The notes: generated by a model from the sequence alone, not told the origin. Positions 9,655-18,770 are shown, counted from the stretch's first letter. The stretch is DNA of 64,000 bases from Streptomyces sp. NBC_01471 (GCF_041438865.1 NZ_CP109450.1:992001-1056000), one strand, 5' to 3'. A program made the numbers and translations.

Positions 9655-9974
9655 GCGGCGGCCCGGGACCGGGACGCCGCAGTGGGCGCGGCACCGGACG
9701 GACGCAGTGCGGCCAGGCGGGTGACGAGCCTGCGCTGCACCTCCTGCGAGTCCTGCCCCGGACGGGAGCGGAGGCTCAAGTTCACTCGCACGTACGGCAC
9801 GACGGGTGGCGCCCCATGGCCGGCCGGGGACGCCTCGATCCCGGCGACCGTGACCGCCGGGCCGCTCCGGAGCAGCCGGCCGGGGCCTCCCGAACCGGTC
9901 AGCGCGGCATCGCCGCGTACGCCCGCGAGCGTACGGAACTCCTCCTGCCCCGCCTGCCCGGGTCCCAGCTCCAT
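9651..9974 (-). pseudogene. Remnant of an M20-family metallopeptidase
   Basis: 107 codons resembling the dimerisation-domain segment of M20 dipeptidases: RSGPAVTVAGIEA, then YVRVNLSLRSRPGQDSQE with a following helix. M20 enzymes have about 450 residues, and all zinc-ligand motifs are missing. The 3' end keeps its coupling to the YfcC gene. No normal start or ribosome-binding site is apparent. I judge it a deletion derivative; a small functional protein cannot be excluded. Confidence 0.5.
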
Positions 9975-10164
9975 CGTGCACCCCTGTTCCGCTCCGGAGG
10001 ATCTGCGCCAACGGCATCACAGGGAGCGTGGGCCCGCACTTTGTCCGATACCACACCGGTGGGGCCGCACTCGGTCCTTGTACCGTCGCGGATGCGGCGC
10101 CACCCGCTTGCGGGAGGGCCCTGCGGGCGAAGCCCCCGACCACGGACAGTGAGGACCAAGGCCA

Positions 10165-10701
10165 GTGATCACCACGGAACGCCTCCGGCTGCGCCCGCTC
10201 AGCGAGTCCGACACGGACTGGTGGGTGCGGCTGCACGCCGACGAAGAGGTCAACTCGTACGTCGGCGCCTACACCCCCGCGCAGGCCGCCGCGCGCCTGC
10301 GTGTCATCGAGCAGCAGTGGGCCCGGCGGGGACACGGCCTGTGCGCCGTCGAGCTGCGGAGCACCGGGGAGGCCATCGGACGCTGCGGCCTGCACTGGTG
10401 GGAGCAGTTCGACGAGACCGAGATCGGCTGGACCTTCGCCCGTGCGCACTGGGGCCGCGGCTACGCCACGGAAGCGGCCCGGTCCGTGCTCGCCTGGGGC
10501 TTCGGGCCGCTGGGGCTGGAGCGGATCACCTCCATGATCCACCCCGACAACGCCGCATCGGCCGCGGTCGCCCGGCGCCTCGGGTTCACACCCCTGCGCG
10601 AGGACACCGTCCTCGGCCGCCCCTGCACCGTCCATGCGCTGGCGCTGGAGGACTTCACCTCCGCCGCCGGGAATCCCACGGGATTTCCGGCCGACCGATG
10701 A
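10165..10701 (+). CDS. GNAT-family N-acetyltransferase (RimJ/RimL-like)
   Basis: 178 residues with the acetyltransf_3 pattern: opening TERLRLRPLSESD, a central CGLHWWE...TEIGW strand, the acetyl-CoA pyrophosphate loop ARAHWGRGYATEA, and the late motif NAASAAVARRLGF. GTG start with GAGGAC upstream. This class acetylates protein N-termini, antibiotics or small amines; the substrate is not predictable. It is likely a single transcription unit, with the DinB-like gene following 29 bp later. Confidence 0.9.
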   Translation: MITTERLRLRPLSESDTDWWVRLHADEEVNSYVGAYTPAQAAARLRVIEQQWARRGHGLCAVELRSTGEAIGRCGLHWWEQFDETEIGWTFARAHWGRGYATEAARSVLAWGFGPLGLERITSMIHPDNAASAAVARRLGFTPLREDTVLGRPCTVHALALEDFTSAAGNPTGFPADR

Positions 10702-10730
10702 GTTCTCGTGCCGGGTCCGGTCTGAAAGGT

Positions 10731-11351
10731 ATGAACACGGATAGGCACACAGAGGCGCGCAGGGAACCGGACGGCGCTCTGCCCGACCTGGAACCGCCGG
10801 CCCGGCACATGGCGAGGCTCTCGGACGCCGTCGGCGACGGGCAGCTGGGCGATCCCACGCCCTGCCCGGACTTCGCTGTCCGGGACCTGCTCGCCCACAT
10901 CTCCGGGCTCACGGTGGCGTTCCGCGCCGCGGCCGGGAAGGACTTCGGGCCGAACACCGACACGGCGCCGGGGACCGGCCCCAAGCCCGAACTGGCCCCT
11001 GACTGGCGGACGGCGCTGCCCCGGCAGCTGGAGGAGCTGATCGCGGCCTGGCACTCCCCCGCCGCCTGGGAGGGCGACACCAGGGCGGGCGGATTCACCT
11101 TGCCCGCCCCCGTCGCCGGTCGGATCGCACTGAACGAGCTGGTCGTACACGGCTGGGACCTGGCCCGTGCGACCGGGCAGCGGTACGCGCCCGATCCGGG
11201 GAGCCTCGGCGTCTCGTACGCGCTGCTCGGCCGGCCGGACAGCCCGGCGCAGGCTCCCGCCTTCGGCCCGGCTGTCGGGGTTCCGCAGGACGCCCCGTTC
11301 CTCGACCGGGTGATCGGGCTCAGCGGGCGCAGCCCGGAGTGGAAGCCTTAG
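10731..11351 (+). CDS. TIGR03086-family metal-binding protein (DinB/maleylpyruvate isomerase-like)
   Basis: 206 residues. The N-terminal half has the mycothiol-dependent isomerase helical bundle with DPTPCPDFAVRDLLAHI. A later NELVVHGWDLARATGQ motif supplies the third metal-binding histidine. The ATG has GAAAGG four bases upstream. Family members bind divalent metal and some use mycothiol, the actinobacterial thiol; the reaction here is unknown. Confidence 0.88.
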   Translation: MNTDRHTEARREPDGALPDLEPPARHMARLSDAVGDGQLGDPTPCPDFAVRDLLAHISGLTVAFRAAAGKDFGPNTDTAPGTGPKPELAPDWRTALPRQLEELIAAWHSPAAWEGDTRAGGFTLPAPVAGRIALNELVVHGWDLARATGQRYAPDPGSLGVSYALLGRPDSPAQAPAFGPAVGVPQDAPFLDRVIGLSGRSPEWKP

Positions 11352-11408
11352 GAAGCCCTGGCCGGCACCGGCCCGTCGGCCGCCTCCGAAGCCGCGTACC
11401 CTGCCCCG

Positions 11409-11939
11409 ATGCGACGCATCCTCGTAGCCGGTATCACCGGGGCCGGAAAGTCCACCCTCGCCCGGGCGCTGAGCGAGCGGCGCGCCGTGCCGTATCACGA
11501 GATGGACGCGCTGCACTTCGTCGGGCCCGGCTGGTCCGTGAACGAGGCGTTCGCCGGACAGGTCGCCCGGATCGCTGCCACCCCGTCCTGGGTCTTCGAC
11601 TCGTACGGCTACCCCGAGGTCCGCGATCTGTTGTGGGAGCGGGCCGACACGGTGGTCTGGCTGGACTATCCGAGGCGAGTGGTCATGCCCCGGGTCCTGC
11701 GGCGGTCGCTGCGCCGGACTGTGCTGTGTGAGCGGGTGTTCGGCGGGAACCGGGAGACGGTGGCGGGGTGGTTCCGCGGGGACCACCCCGCCTGGTGGGC
11801 GTGGTCCCAGCACGCGGCCCGCCGGGAGGACATCCGCCGCCGCACCCGCGACCGGCGTTTCGCGCCGCTGCGCGTGCTCCGCTTCGAGCGCCCCGAGGAG
11901 ACGGCTGCCTGGCTGGAGACCCTCGGCCGCGACAGCTGA
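11409..11939 (+). CDS. P-loop adenylate-kinase-like protein (FlaR-type)
   Basis: 176 residues beginning with a Walker A loop, GITGAGKST at 8-16, followed by HEMDALHFVGPGW, the usual second motif of AAA_18/topology-modulation-like P-loop proteins. A basic lid region (RRSLRRTVL) and WFRGDHPAWWAWS follow. It probably phosphorylates a small molecule or nucleotide. An independent gene with no obvious operon partner. Confidence 0.85.
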   Translation: MRRILVAGITGAGKSTLARALSERRAVPYHEMDALHFVGPGWSVNEAFAGQVARIAATPSWVFDSYGYPEVRDLLWERADTVVWLDYPRRVVMPRVLRRSLRRTVLCERVFGGNRETVAGWFRGDHPAWWAWSQHAARREDIRRRTRDRRFAPLRVLRFERPEETAAWLETLGRDS

Positions 11940-11965
11940 TACCGGCGCGCGCCTCCCTGTTCCGC

Positions 11966-13360
11966 TCAGACGGCCGGGCGGCGGCGCAGCCTGAAGGGGG
12001 CGTAGACGACGAGTGCGGTGAGGAAGGCCGCGTAGTAGGCGAGGTCGGCGCCGTGCAGTGCGGCGGCCACCGGACCTGTGTAGAGACCCGTGTTCATGAA
12101 CGGGACCGCTGCGGCGAAGGCGGCGCAGAATGCCACCAGTGCGGGTCGGCCGGACCGCGAACGGACGCTCTCCGTGGTGGGATCGACCGGTTCGCCCGCG
12201 CGGGCCCGGGCGAACCAGTCGACCGCGACGACGGCGACGAAGCCGGGAATCCAGTAGCCGACGAACAGCAGTACGTTCTGGAAGCGGGCGGTGGTGTCGG
12301 CGGCATGCATCCACAGCACCAGCGGGAAACCGAGTACGGCGGCGAGAGCGGCCGCGAACGGACGCGGGACGCGCAGACCGATGGTCTGCAGCGCCAGCGA
12401 GCCGCTGTAGTCGTTCATGGCGTTGCTGCACAGGGCGGCCAGCGCCACGGCCAGCAGCCCCAGCCCGCCGAGTATGCCGCCGCCCAGCAGTCCTTCGACC
12501 CCGCGGGCGGTCTGGTCGGTGAAGACCGAGGCGCCCCACAACCCGAGTGACTGGACCGCCACGAAGGAGACGCTGACGCCGAGGAGCGTGTACCAGAACA
12601 TCCGCGGCCGGGAGGTGTCCTGCGGCAGGTAGCGGCTGAAGTCGCTGGCGTACGGAGCCCACGACAGCGCCAGACTGAGCGCGATGGTGCTGGTCAGTAC
12701 GAACGCACCGGCGCGGTCGGCGCCGTGGGCGGCGGCCGCGTGCTGGACGCTGTCCGGGAGTCTGAAGGCCAGGGCGGCGAAAGCGGCGGCGAGCACGAAG
12801 GTCATCAGCTTCTGGAGCCGGTGGATCGCTTCGTAGCCCAGCACTCCGAGGGACCCCTGTCCCAGCATCATCACCAGTACGCCCAGCCAGAAGGGCCAGC
12901 CGCAGAGCCGGGCCAGCGCGTCTCCGCCGAACAGCCCGATGAGTGCGTCCCAGGCCACCGACGACAGCCATTGCAGCAGGCCGGGCACCAGGACGGAGCG
13001 GCCGAACGCGAGCCGGGCCAAGGGCAGTTGACCTGCCCCGGTGCGGCTGCCCCAGGTTCCGAGATACGCGGTGGGAACGGCGCCGATCAAGGTGCCCAGC
13101 ACAACGGCCGCCAGGGCGGTGGGCACGTCCAGACCGAGCGCGATACCGACGGTGCCGGTGAACACGCCGGTCATGGTCAGATTCGGGGCGAACCACACGG
13201 TGAACAGCCGGCCCGGGCCGCCATAGCGATGGTGCCCGGGCACCGGGGCGATGCCGCGTGCCTCGATACGCAAGTCGCCGGGTTCGGCGGGCATCCGGCC
13301 GTCGAAGACGGATCGCGGACCTGTGGCCGACGTGCTGCTGGGAGCAGGTGGAAATGACAT
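11966..13360 (-). CDS. cytX: NCS1-type permease, CytX-like thiamine-precursor transporter
   Basis: 464 residues with about 12 transmembrane helices and NCS1 features (LFTVWFAPNLTMTGVFTGTVG near the start, SWAPYASDFSRYLP mid-protein). It is preceded by a TPP riboswitch, which identifies it as a hydroxymethylpyrimidine or related thiamine-precursor importer rather than a housekeeping cytosine permease. The ATG at 13360 was chosen because GGAGGG, itself part of the riboswitch, lies nine bases upstream. An ATG at 13369 is inside the aptamer and has no spacing from that Shine-Dalgarno. Confidence 0.88.
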   Translation of the reverse strand: MSFPPAPSSTSATGPRSVFDGRMPAEPGDLRIEARGIAPVPGHHRYGGPGRLFTVWFAPNLTMTGVFTGTVGIALGLDVPTALAAVVLGTLIGAVPTAYLGTWGSRTGAGQLPLARLAFGRSVLVPGLLQWLSSVAWDALIGLFGGDALARLCGWPFWLGVLVMMLGQGSLGVLGYEAIHRLQKLMTFVLAAAFAALAFRLPDSVQHAAAAHGADRAGAFVLTSTIALSLALSWAPYASDFSRYLPQDTSRPRMFWYTLLGVSVSFVAVQSLGLWGASVFTDQTARGVEGLLGGGILGGLGLLAVALAALCSNAMNDYSGSLALQTIGLRVPRPFAAALAAVLGFPLVLWMHAADTTARFQNVLLFVGYWIPGFVAVVAVDWFARARAGEPVDPTTESVRSRSGRPALVAFCAAFAAAVPFMNTGLYTGPVAAALHGADLAYYAAFLTALVVYAPFRLRRRPAV

Positions 13361-13364
13361 GAGC

Positions 13365-13440
13365 GACATCCCTCCGCCAGTGCTAACTGGTTCAGGTTCG
13401 GCGGGTGTGATCTCAGCCCCTGGACGGGGCACCCCGTGTC
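13365..13440 (-). promoter_or_regulatory. TPP riboswitch (THI element)
   Basis: Read on the minus strand it has the diagnostic blocks in order: ACACGGGGTGC, GGGGCTGAGATCACACCC, GAACCTGAACCAGTTAGCA, CTGGCGGAGGGA. GACA and TGTC at the two ends can close P1. The 3' conserved GGAGGGA doubles as the Shine-Dalgarno of cytX, so TPP binding should block translation directly. Confidence 0.95.
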
Positions 13441-13564
13441 CGGTACGACGGCAAGGCTAACGTGCGGCGCCACGCTGTCCGCGGCGAGGGTGCGCAGCCG
13501 CGGGGGGCGACGGCGACGAGCAGGGGGTCGCTGTGTTCACCAGGCCGGACGCTGCACCCGCCGC

Positions 13565-14248
13565 TCAGCTGGTGAAGAAGTCACTGACCGCGGCGGAGAA
13601 CTGTCCGGGCTCCAGCGCGTGCACGGTGTGGCCGACCGGGATCGTGATGGTCCTGCAGTCGGGGATTTCCGCTGCCATGTCGGGGATCCGCTCCTGCGGC
13701 ATCGAGCTGTCCGGGCCGCCCGTCACGATCAGCGTCGGGGCGACGATCTCGCCGAGCCGTTCGGCCCACTCGGGACCGGGCTCGCGGATCTCGTTCCTGA
13801 TGGCGGGCACCACGTTCCAGTCGTAGTCGACCGGGTCTTCGGGTCGCTCCGGTTCGGCCACGTCCCTGGGGTACGGCGGCGGGGTCTCCTCCAGGACGAG
13901 CCGCTCCACCCGGTCCGCGTGCTCCTGGGCGAGCAGGTAGGCGACGACGCCGCCCATGGAGTGGCCGACGACCCCGACCCGGTCCAGTTCCAGTTCGTCC
14001 AGGAAGCCGAGTACGTCGTCGCGCATGAGCTCGAACGAGTACTCGTCCGGCCAGTCGCTCTCCCCGTGTCCTCGCAGGTCGAGGGCGTACACCCGCCACT
14101 CCTCGCCGAGCACCCGCCCGGTCTCCTCCCAGGTCGCGGACGAACCGCCGAGGCCGTGCAGCAGCACCACCGGCGCGCCGAAGGGGTCGCCCCAGGTGCG
14201 GTACGCGAGCCGTACGTCGCCGACATCGACTACTGAGTGATCGTCCAT
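13565..14248 (-). CDS. Alpha/beta-hydrolase
   Basis: 227 residues with a complete hydrolase plan: oxyanion loop HGLGG near 32-36, nucleophile elbow GHSMGG around 95-100, acid in VTGGPDSS, and catalytic histidine in PVGHTVHALEP near the C-terminus. A cap rich in acidic and proline residues (ETPPPYPRDVAEPERPED) lies between. Substrate unknown. The ATG at 14248 starts the conserved N-terminal strand. Single gene, divergent from the chitosanase. Confidence 0.9.
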   Translation of the reverse strand: MDDHSVVDVGDVRLAYRTWGDPFGAPVVLLHGLGGSSATWEETGRVLGEEWRVYALDLRGHGESDWPDEYSFELMRDDVLGFLDELELDRVGVVGHSMGGVVAYLLAQEHADRVERLVLEETPPPYPRDVAEPERPEDPVDYDWNVVPAIRNEIREPGPEWAERLGEIVAPTLIVTGGPDSSMPQERIPDMAAEIPDCRTITIPVGHTVHALEPGQFSAAVSDFFTS

Positions 14249-14462
14249 ACCGCAGACGCTACAGCGCGCGGGCCGGTGCATCCGCCGCCGTGGCGCACGG
14301 AGGCCGTCCGGTTGCGTGGAGTCACCTTCGGGCAAAATAGGTGATACACCCTGCCTACCTTTCGCCACCCTCCGCGCGCCATCGGTCAGGATCAGTCCGG
14401 GGCGTGTCCAATTCGCTCAACTCCTTTCACCCCAGGGGGTGTACGGCCTCCTGGGTAGCTGA

Positions 14463-14477
14463 TAGGAAAGCTTCCTA
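14463..14477 (+). promoter_or_regulatory. CsnR-type operator upstream of chitosanase
   Basis: TAGGAA and TTCCTA around AGC form a perfect inverted repeat 38 bp before the start. It closely resembles the palindrome upstream of Streptomyces chitosanase genes that is bound by the ROK-family repressor CsnR and released by chitosan oligomers. Confidence 0.75.
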
Positions 14478-14514
14478 ACAGAACATCGCCGCACGAACTC
14501 CCCTTGGAGGACCG

Positions 14515-15384
14515 GTGAAAGCCCCCCACCGCACCACCGCTGGACGCAGCCGGAGGATCATCACGCGCACCGTGCTCGGGCTGGCCCTGGTGGCCGTCCC
14601 GGCCACCGCCTACGCGACCAACGCCCCGGCGGAGCACGTGAGTTCACACGCCACACGGCACGTCGCCACGGCGGCGACAGGACTCGACGACCCGGCGAAG
14701 AAGGAGATCGCCATGAAGCTGGTCTCCAGCGCCGAGAACTCCTCACTGGACTGGAAGGCCCAGTACAAGTACATCGAGGACATAGGAGACGGCCGCGGGT
14801 ACACCGCCGGCATCATCGGGTTCTGCTCCGGCACCGGCGACATGCTGGACCTGGTGAAGCTGTACACCGACCGGGAGCCGGGCAACCCGCTCGCCAAATA
14901 CCTCCCCGCCCTGGAGAAGGTCAACGGCAGCGACTCCCACTCGGGCCTCGGATCGGCCTTCGAGAGCGCCTGGAAGACCGCGGCCAAGGACACCGCCTTC
15001 CAGACCGCCCAGAACGACGAGCGCGACCGGGTCTACTTCAACCCGGCCGTGAAGCAGGGCAAGACCGACGGCATCGGGGTCCTGGGCCAGTTCGCCTACT
15101 ACGACGCCATCGTCATGCACGGTGACGGGGACGACAGCACCAGCTTCAGCTCCATCCGCAAGAGGGCCCTGGCCAAAGCCAAGACCCCGGCACAGGGCGG
15201 CAACGAGACCACGTACCTCAACGCCTTCCTCGACGCCCGGGTCTGGGCGATGCAGCAGGAGGAGGCCCACAGCGACACCAGCCGGGTCGACACCGAGCAG
15301 CGCGTCTTCCTGAAGAACGGCAATCTCGACCTGCACACGCCGCTCAGCTGGAAGGTATACGGGGACCCGTACAGCATCAGCTGA
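14515..15384 (+). CDS. csn: Secreted chitosanase, glycoside hydrolase family 46
   Basis: A 289-residue precursor. A signal peptide with a basic n-region (RTTAGRSRRIITR), a hydrophobic core (VLGLALVAVPATA) and a likely cut after AYA or nearby precedes a short linker and the GH46 domain. The general acid glutamate is in SSAENSSLDWKAQYKYIEDIGDGRGYTAG; the second acidic residue is in the latter part of that run. The enzyme cleaves chitosan in the medium. GTG start with GGAGG upstream. The TAGGAA/TTCCTA palindrome indicates CsnR-type control. Confidence 0.95.
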   Translation: MKAPHRTTAGRSRRIITRTVLGLALVAVPATAYATNAPAEHVSSHATRHVATAATGLDDPAKKEIAMKLVSSAENSSLDWKAQYKYIEDIGDGRGYTAGIIGFCSGTGDMLDLVKLYTDREPGNPLAKYLPALEKVNGSDSHSGLGSAFESAWKTAAKDTAFQTAQNDERDRVYFNPAVKQGKTDGIGVLGQFAYYDAIVMHGDGDDSTSFSSIRKRALAKAKTPAQGGNETTYLNAFLDARVWAMQQEEAHSDTSRVDTEQRVFLKNGNLDLHTPLSWKVYGDPYSIS

Positions 15385-15405
15385 CCGGCCCGCGGGCACG
15401 GGGGC

Positions 15406-15442
15406 GGGGCGCGTTCTGCACCACTGGTGCGGAACGCGCCCC
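15406..15442. terminator. Bidirectional terminator between csn and the NCS2 permease
   Basis: GGGGCGCGTTC and GAACGCGCCCC form an 11-bp perfect stem, continued inward by TGCACC/GGTGCG around ACT. It sits between convergent genes and can serve both. Confidence 0.85.
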
Positions 15443-15472
15443 GTATGTCATGCCACCGTCAGTGCCGCACGG

Positions 15473-17005
15473 TCAGTGCAGTGCGGCTGCCGCCTTGGCC
15501 ACGGCCTGCTGCGTCGAGTTGTCATCGGCAGCGGGCTCGCCCGGGGTCTCCGGGACCCCGGCGTCCTTCCTGCGCCCCAGGTGGTTGAAGGCCAGGTTGA
15601 GCACGATGGCCACCACGCACCCGGTGGATATGCCCGAGTCGAGCACCACCAGCACGTTCTTCGGGAACGCGTGGTAGAAGTTCGGCGCCGCGATCGGGAT
15701 CAGCCCGATACCCAGGGAGGTGGCGACGATCAGGGCGTTCTCGCCCTTCTCCATGGCCGCGCCGGCCAGCGTCTGGACACCGCTCGCGGCGACGGAGCCG
15801 AAGAGCACGACCCCGGCACCGCCCAGCACCGGGAGCGGTACGAGCGCGATCGCGGCCGCGGCCATCGGACAGAGGCCGAGCAGGATCAGGATCCCGCCGC
15901 CCGTCGCCACGACGTACCGGCTGCGCACCTTGGTCATCGCCACCAGGCCGATGTTCTGTGCGAAGGCGCTCGCCATGAAGCTGTTGAAGAACGGGCTGAT
16001 CAGGCTGGAGACGGTGTCGGCGCGCAGGCCCCCCTCGATGATCCGCTCGTCGGCGGGCCGGCCGACTATCTTGCCGAGCGCCAGCATGTCGGCGGTCGAC
16101 TCGGTCATACAGACCAGCATCACGATGCACATCGAGATGATCGCGGAGACCTCGAACTGCGGTGCGCCGAAGTGGAACGGCGTCGGGAACCCGATCGGGT
16201 CGGCGTTGCGCATCGCGTCGAAGCTGGTCATGCCCATCGGTATCGCGATGAGCGTACCGATCACCAGACCGAGCAGGATGGCGATCTGCTGGAGGAAGCC
16301 GCGGAGCAGTTTCCGCAGGGCCAGGACGATCACCAGGGTGAGGGCGGCCAGGCCGATGTTCTTCATCGAACCGTAGTCCGCCGCCCCCTGGGTGCCCTGG
16401 GCCCACCCGAAGGCGACCGGCAGCAGCGAGACCCCTATGAGGGTGATGACGGTGCCGGTGACGACCGGCGGGAAGAACCGGAGCAACTTGCTGAAGTACG
16501 GGGCGAGTATGAACCCCAGTACGCTCGCCACGATGATCGCGCCGAAGATCACGGCGATGCCGTCGTGCCCCCGGCCCTTGCCGATGGCGATCATCGGGCT
16601 GACGCCACCGAAAGAGACACCGTTGACGAACGGCAGCCGGGAACCGACCCGCCAGAACCCGAGGGTCTGGAAGAGGGTGGCGATGCCCGCGGTGAACAGG
16701 GCGGCCCCGACGAGGAAGGCGGTCTCCTTCGCGCTGAGCCCGACGGCGGGGCCCACGATCATGGGCGGGGCGACAACTCCCGCATACATGGCGGCCACAT
16801 GCTGGAGGCCGCTGCTGAACATCTTGAAGGGCGGGAGAACTTCATCGACCGGATGCTTCACGGAGGTCTCTCCCGGTTCCACTGAGGTGTGACCGGGTTC
16901 CACGGGGGTCACCCCGGGGTCTCCGGTTGATTCGGTGTCGGCGTCTGCTGCATCGGTGCGAAACCTGGGCTCGGCGGCCACGGCGGCTCCTCCGGTCGGG
17001 TACAC
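15473..17005 (-). CDS. NCS2 nucleobase:cation symporter (xanthine/uric acid permease)
   Basis: 510 residues with about 14 membrane segments. NCS2 motifs are present: HVAAMYAGVVAPP in the first helix region, PFVNGVSFGG, a QFEVSAIISMCIVMLVCMTESTAD block with the acidic residue used in substrate binding, and the following helix with NSFMASAFAQNIGLV. It imports xanthine or urate with protons for the adjacent urate pathway. From the GTG chosen (17005) the N-terminus has a 48-residue hydrophilic extension with imperfect VEPG repeats; a later start near HPVDEVLPP is possible. Confidence 0.9.
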   Translation of the reverse strand: MYPTGGAAVAAEPRFRTDAADADTESTGDPGVTPVEPGHTSVEPGETSVKHPVDEVLPPFKMFSSGLQHVAAMYAGVVAPPMIVGPAVGLSAKETAFLVGAALFTAGIATLFQTLGFWRVGSRLPFVNGVSFGGVSPMIAIGKGRGHDGIAVIFGAIIVASVLGFILAPYFSKLLRFFPPVVTGTVITLIGVSLLPVAFGWAQGTQGAADYGSMKNIGLAALTLVIVLALRKLLRGFLQQIAILLGLVIGTLIAIPMGMTSFDAMRNADPIGFPTPFHFGAPQFEVSAIISMCIVMLVCMTESTADMLALGKIVGRPADERIIEGGLRADTVSSLISPFFNSFMASAFAQNIGLVAMTKVRSRYVVATGGGILILLGLCPMAAAAIALVPLPVLGGAGVVLFGSVAASGVQTLAGAAMEKGENALIVATSLGIGLIPIAAPNFYHAFPKNVLVVLDSGISTGCVVAIVLNLAFNHLGRRKDAGVPETPGEPAADDNSTQQAVAKAAAALH

Positions 17006-17263
17006 GTCGGCGGTGACGTGGGTGTCAGGGAGGTGGTGCGGAATGCAGGTGCGGCTGCGGGAGGGGTGCTGGTGGAATTGCTGTGTTCTCGGTCAAGTAC
17101 CGGGCGGGGCACGGGGGTTCCGGGGTGGCTTCCGGGTACGTCACCGCCCCGGAGGGCGTATGCACTCTGGGCACACGCCCCCCGGTCACGGCTGCCGTGA
17201 ACCCCGCTCGGGTTCGCGGCCGCCGACCGGGGACCGTCCTCCCCGGCCGGAGCTTGTCGGACG

Positions 17264-18649
17264 TCAGGCCCGCGCGGCGATCTCCGCCAGGCGCCGGGCC
17301 TCGTCCCGCGTGGAGCGGGCGATGGCGTCCTCGTCCACCGTGGTCAGGTGGTTGTCCTCGACGACCGGCTTGCCGTTGACGAGGGAGAGGGTGACGGGGG
17401 CCGCGGCCCCGAAGACGAGCGCGGTCACCGGGTCGGCGATGGAGGCATGGGCGAGGGTGTCCATCTTCCACAGCACGAGGTCAGCGAGCTTCCCCGGTTC
17501 CAGCGAACCGATCTCAGCGGCGCGGCCCAGGACCTGAGCACCGCCGTACGTGCCGAGGCGCAGCGCCTGGCGGGCGTTGAGGGCCGCTTCACGGTGGGCG
17601 CCGAGCCGGTTGATCAGCAGGGCGTTGCGCAGCTCGGTGTGCAGCTCGCCGGACTCGTTGGACGCGGTGCCGTCGACCCCGAGGCCGACCGGCACGCCGG
17701 CCTTGAGCATGTCGGGGACACGGGCGATCCCGGCCGCCAGACGGGCGTTGGAGGACGGGCAGTGGGCGACGCCGGTTCCGGTCCGCGCGAAGGCCGCGAT
17801 GTCGGAGTCGTTCATGTGGACGCAGTGCGCCATCCACACGTCGTCACCGAGCCAGCCGGTCGACTCGAAGTAGTCGGTCGGGCCCATGCCGAACAGTTCC
17901 TTGCAGAACTGCTCCTCCTCGACGGTCTCACTGCCGTGGGTGTGCAGGCGTACGCCCTTGCGGCGGGCGAGCTCGGCACCCTGCTTCAGCAGTTCGGTGG
18001 AGACGGAGAAGGGCGAGCAGGGGGCGACCGCGACCTGGGTCATCGCGTCGAAGGAGGCGTCGTGGTGCTGGTCGACCGTCGCCTCGGTGGCCGCGAGGGC
18101 GCCTTCCAGGGTCTCGACGGCGAAGTCCGGGGGCAGCCCGCCGTCCTTCTTGCTGCGGTCCATGGACCCGCGGGCCAGCGTGAACCGTACGCCCATCTCG
18201 GCGGCGGCGCCGATGACGGCGCTCGACAGGTCTCCGGAGCCCTTCGGGAAGACGTAGTGGTGGTCCATCGCGGTGGTGACACCACCGCGGGCCATCATCG
18301 CGAGGGAGCCCTGCGCGGCCGAGCGGACCATCTGCTCGTCGATGCGCGCCCAGGTCGGGTAGAGCGCGACGAGCCAGTTGAAGAGATTGTGGTCGGTCGC
18401 CACACCCCGGGTGATCCACTGGTAGAAGTGGTGGTGGGTGTTGACCAGACCCGGCGTCACCAGGTGACCGGTGCCGTCGATCCGGCGTACGACGCCGGTG
18501 AGTCCGTCGGGGGCCTTGCCCGCGCCGACGGATTCGATGCGATTCCCTGCGACCACGACATGGCCCGATGCGTACTCGGTGTCGTGGGCGTCGACTGTCG
18601 CGATGGCTACGTTCTCAATGACCGTGCGCGCGGCTGCCGTTGCTGCCAT
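17264..18649 (-). CDS. 8-Oxoguanine deaminase (amidohydrolase superfamily)
   Basis: A 461-residue metal-dependent deaminase. Metal ligands are visible as the NTHHHFYQ motif near 70, a histidine in LHTHGSETVEEEQF, H in MAHCVHM, and aspartate in GLGVDGTASNE. The HHHFYQWITRG sequence is characteristic of the 8-oxoguanine deaminase branch rather than plain guanine deaminase. The product is urate, the substrate of uricase encoded upstream. The ATG has GAAGG seven bases before it. A 19-bp hairpin separates it from the uricase gene, so it may depend partly on its own promoter. Confidence 0.9.
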   Translation of the reverse strand: MAATAAARTVIENVAIATVDAHDTEYASGHVVVAGNRIESVGAGKAPDGLTGVVRRIDGTGHLVTPGLVNTHHHFYQWITRGVATDHNLFNWLVALYPTWARIDEQMVRSAAQGSLAMMARGGVTTAMDHHYVFPKGSGDLSSAVIGAAAEMGVRFTLARGSMDRSKKDGGLPPDFAVETLEGALAATEATVDQHHDASFDAMTQVAVAPCSPFSVSTELLKQGAELARRKGVRLHTHGSETVEEEQFCKELFGMGPTDYFESTGWLGDDVWMAHCVHMNDSDIAAFARTGTGVAHCPSSNARLAAGIARVPDMLKAGVPVGLGVDGTASNESGELHTELRNALLINRLGAHREAALNARQALRLGTYGGAQVLGRAAEIGSLEPGKLADLVLWKMDTLAHASIADPVTALVFGAAAPVTLSLVNGKPVVEDNHLTTVDEDAIARSTRDEARRLAEIAARA

Positions 18650-18770
18650 GGGGATACCTTCTCTCGCAGTAGCGATGTGGGCACGGCAGGACCCCAGGAG
18701 GATTTGAGTGCCGCAGCCGCGTGGCTCCGGGTGCCGAGGTGGTGAAGTGAAGTTGTGTGCCGGTCCGGGT

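Noticed and set aside
15473..17005. Frameshift at the N-terminus of the NCS2 permease
   Set aside because: The unusual VEPG-rich N-terminal extension is in frame and GC-biased; a downstream start is a simpler explanation than a frameshift.
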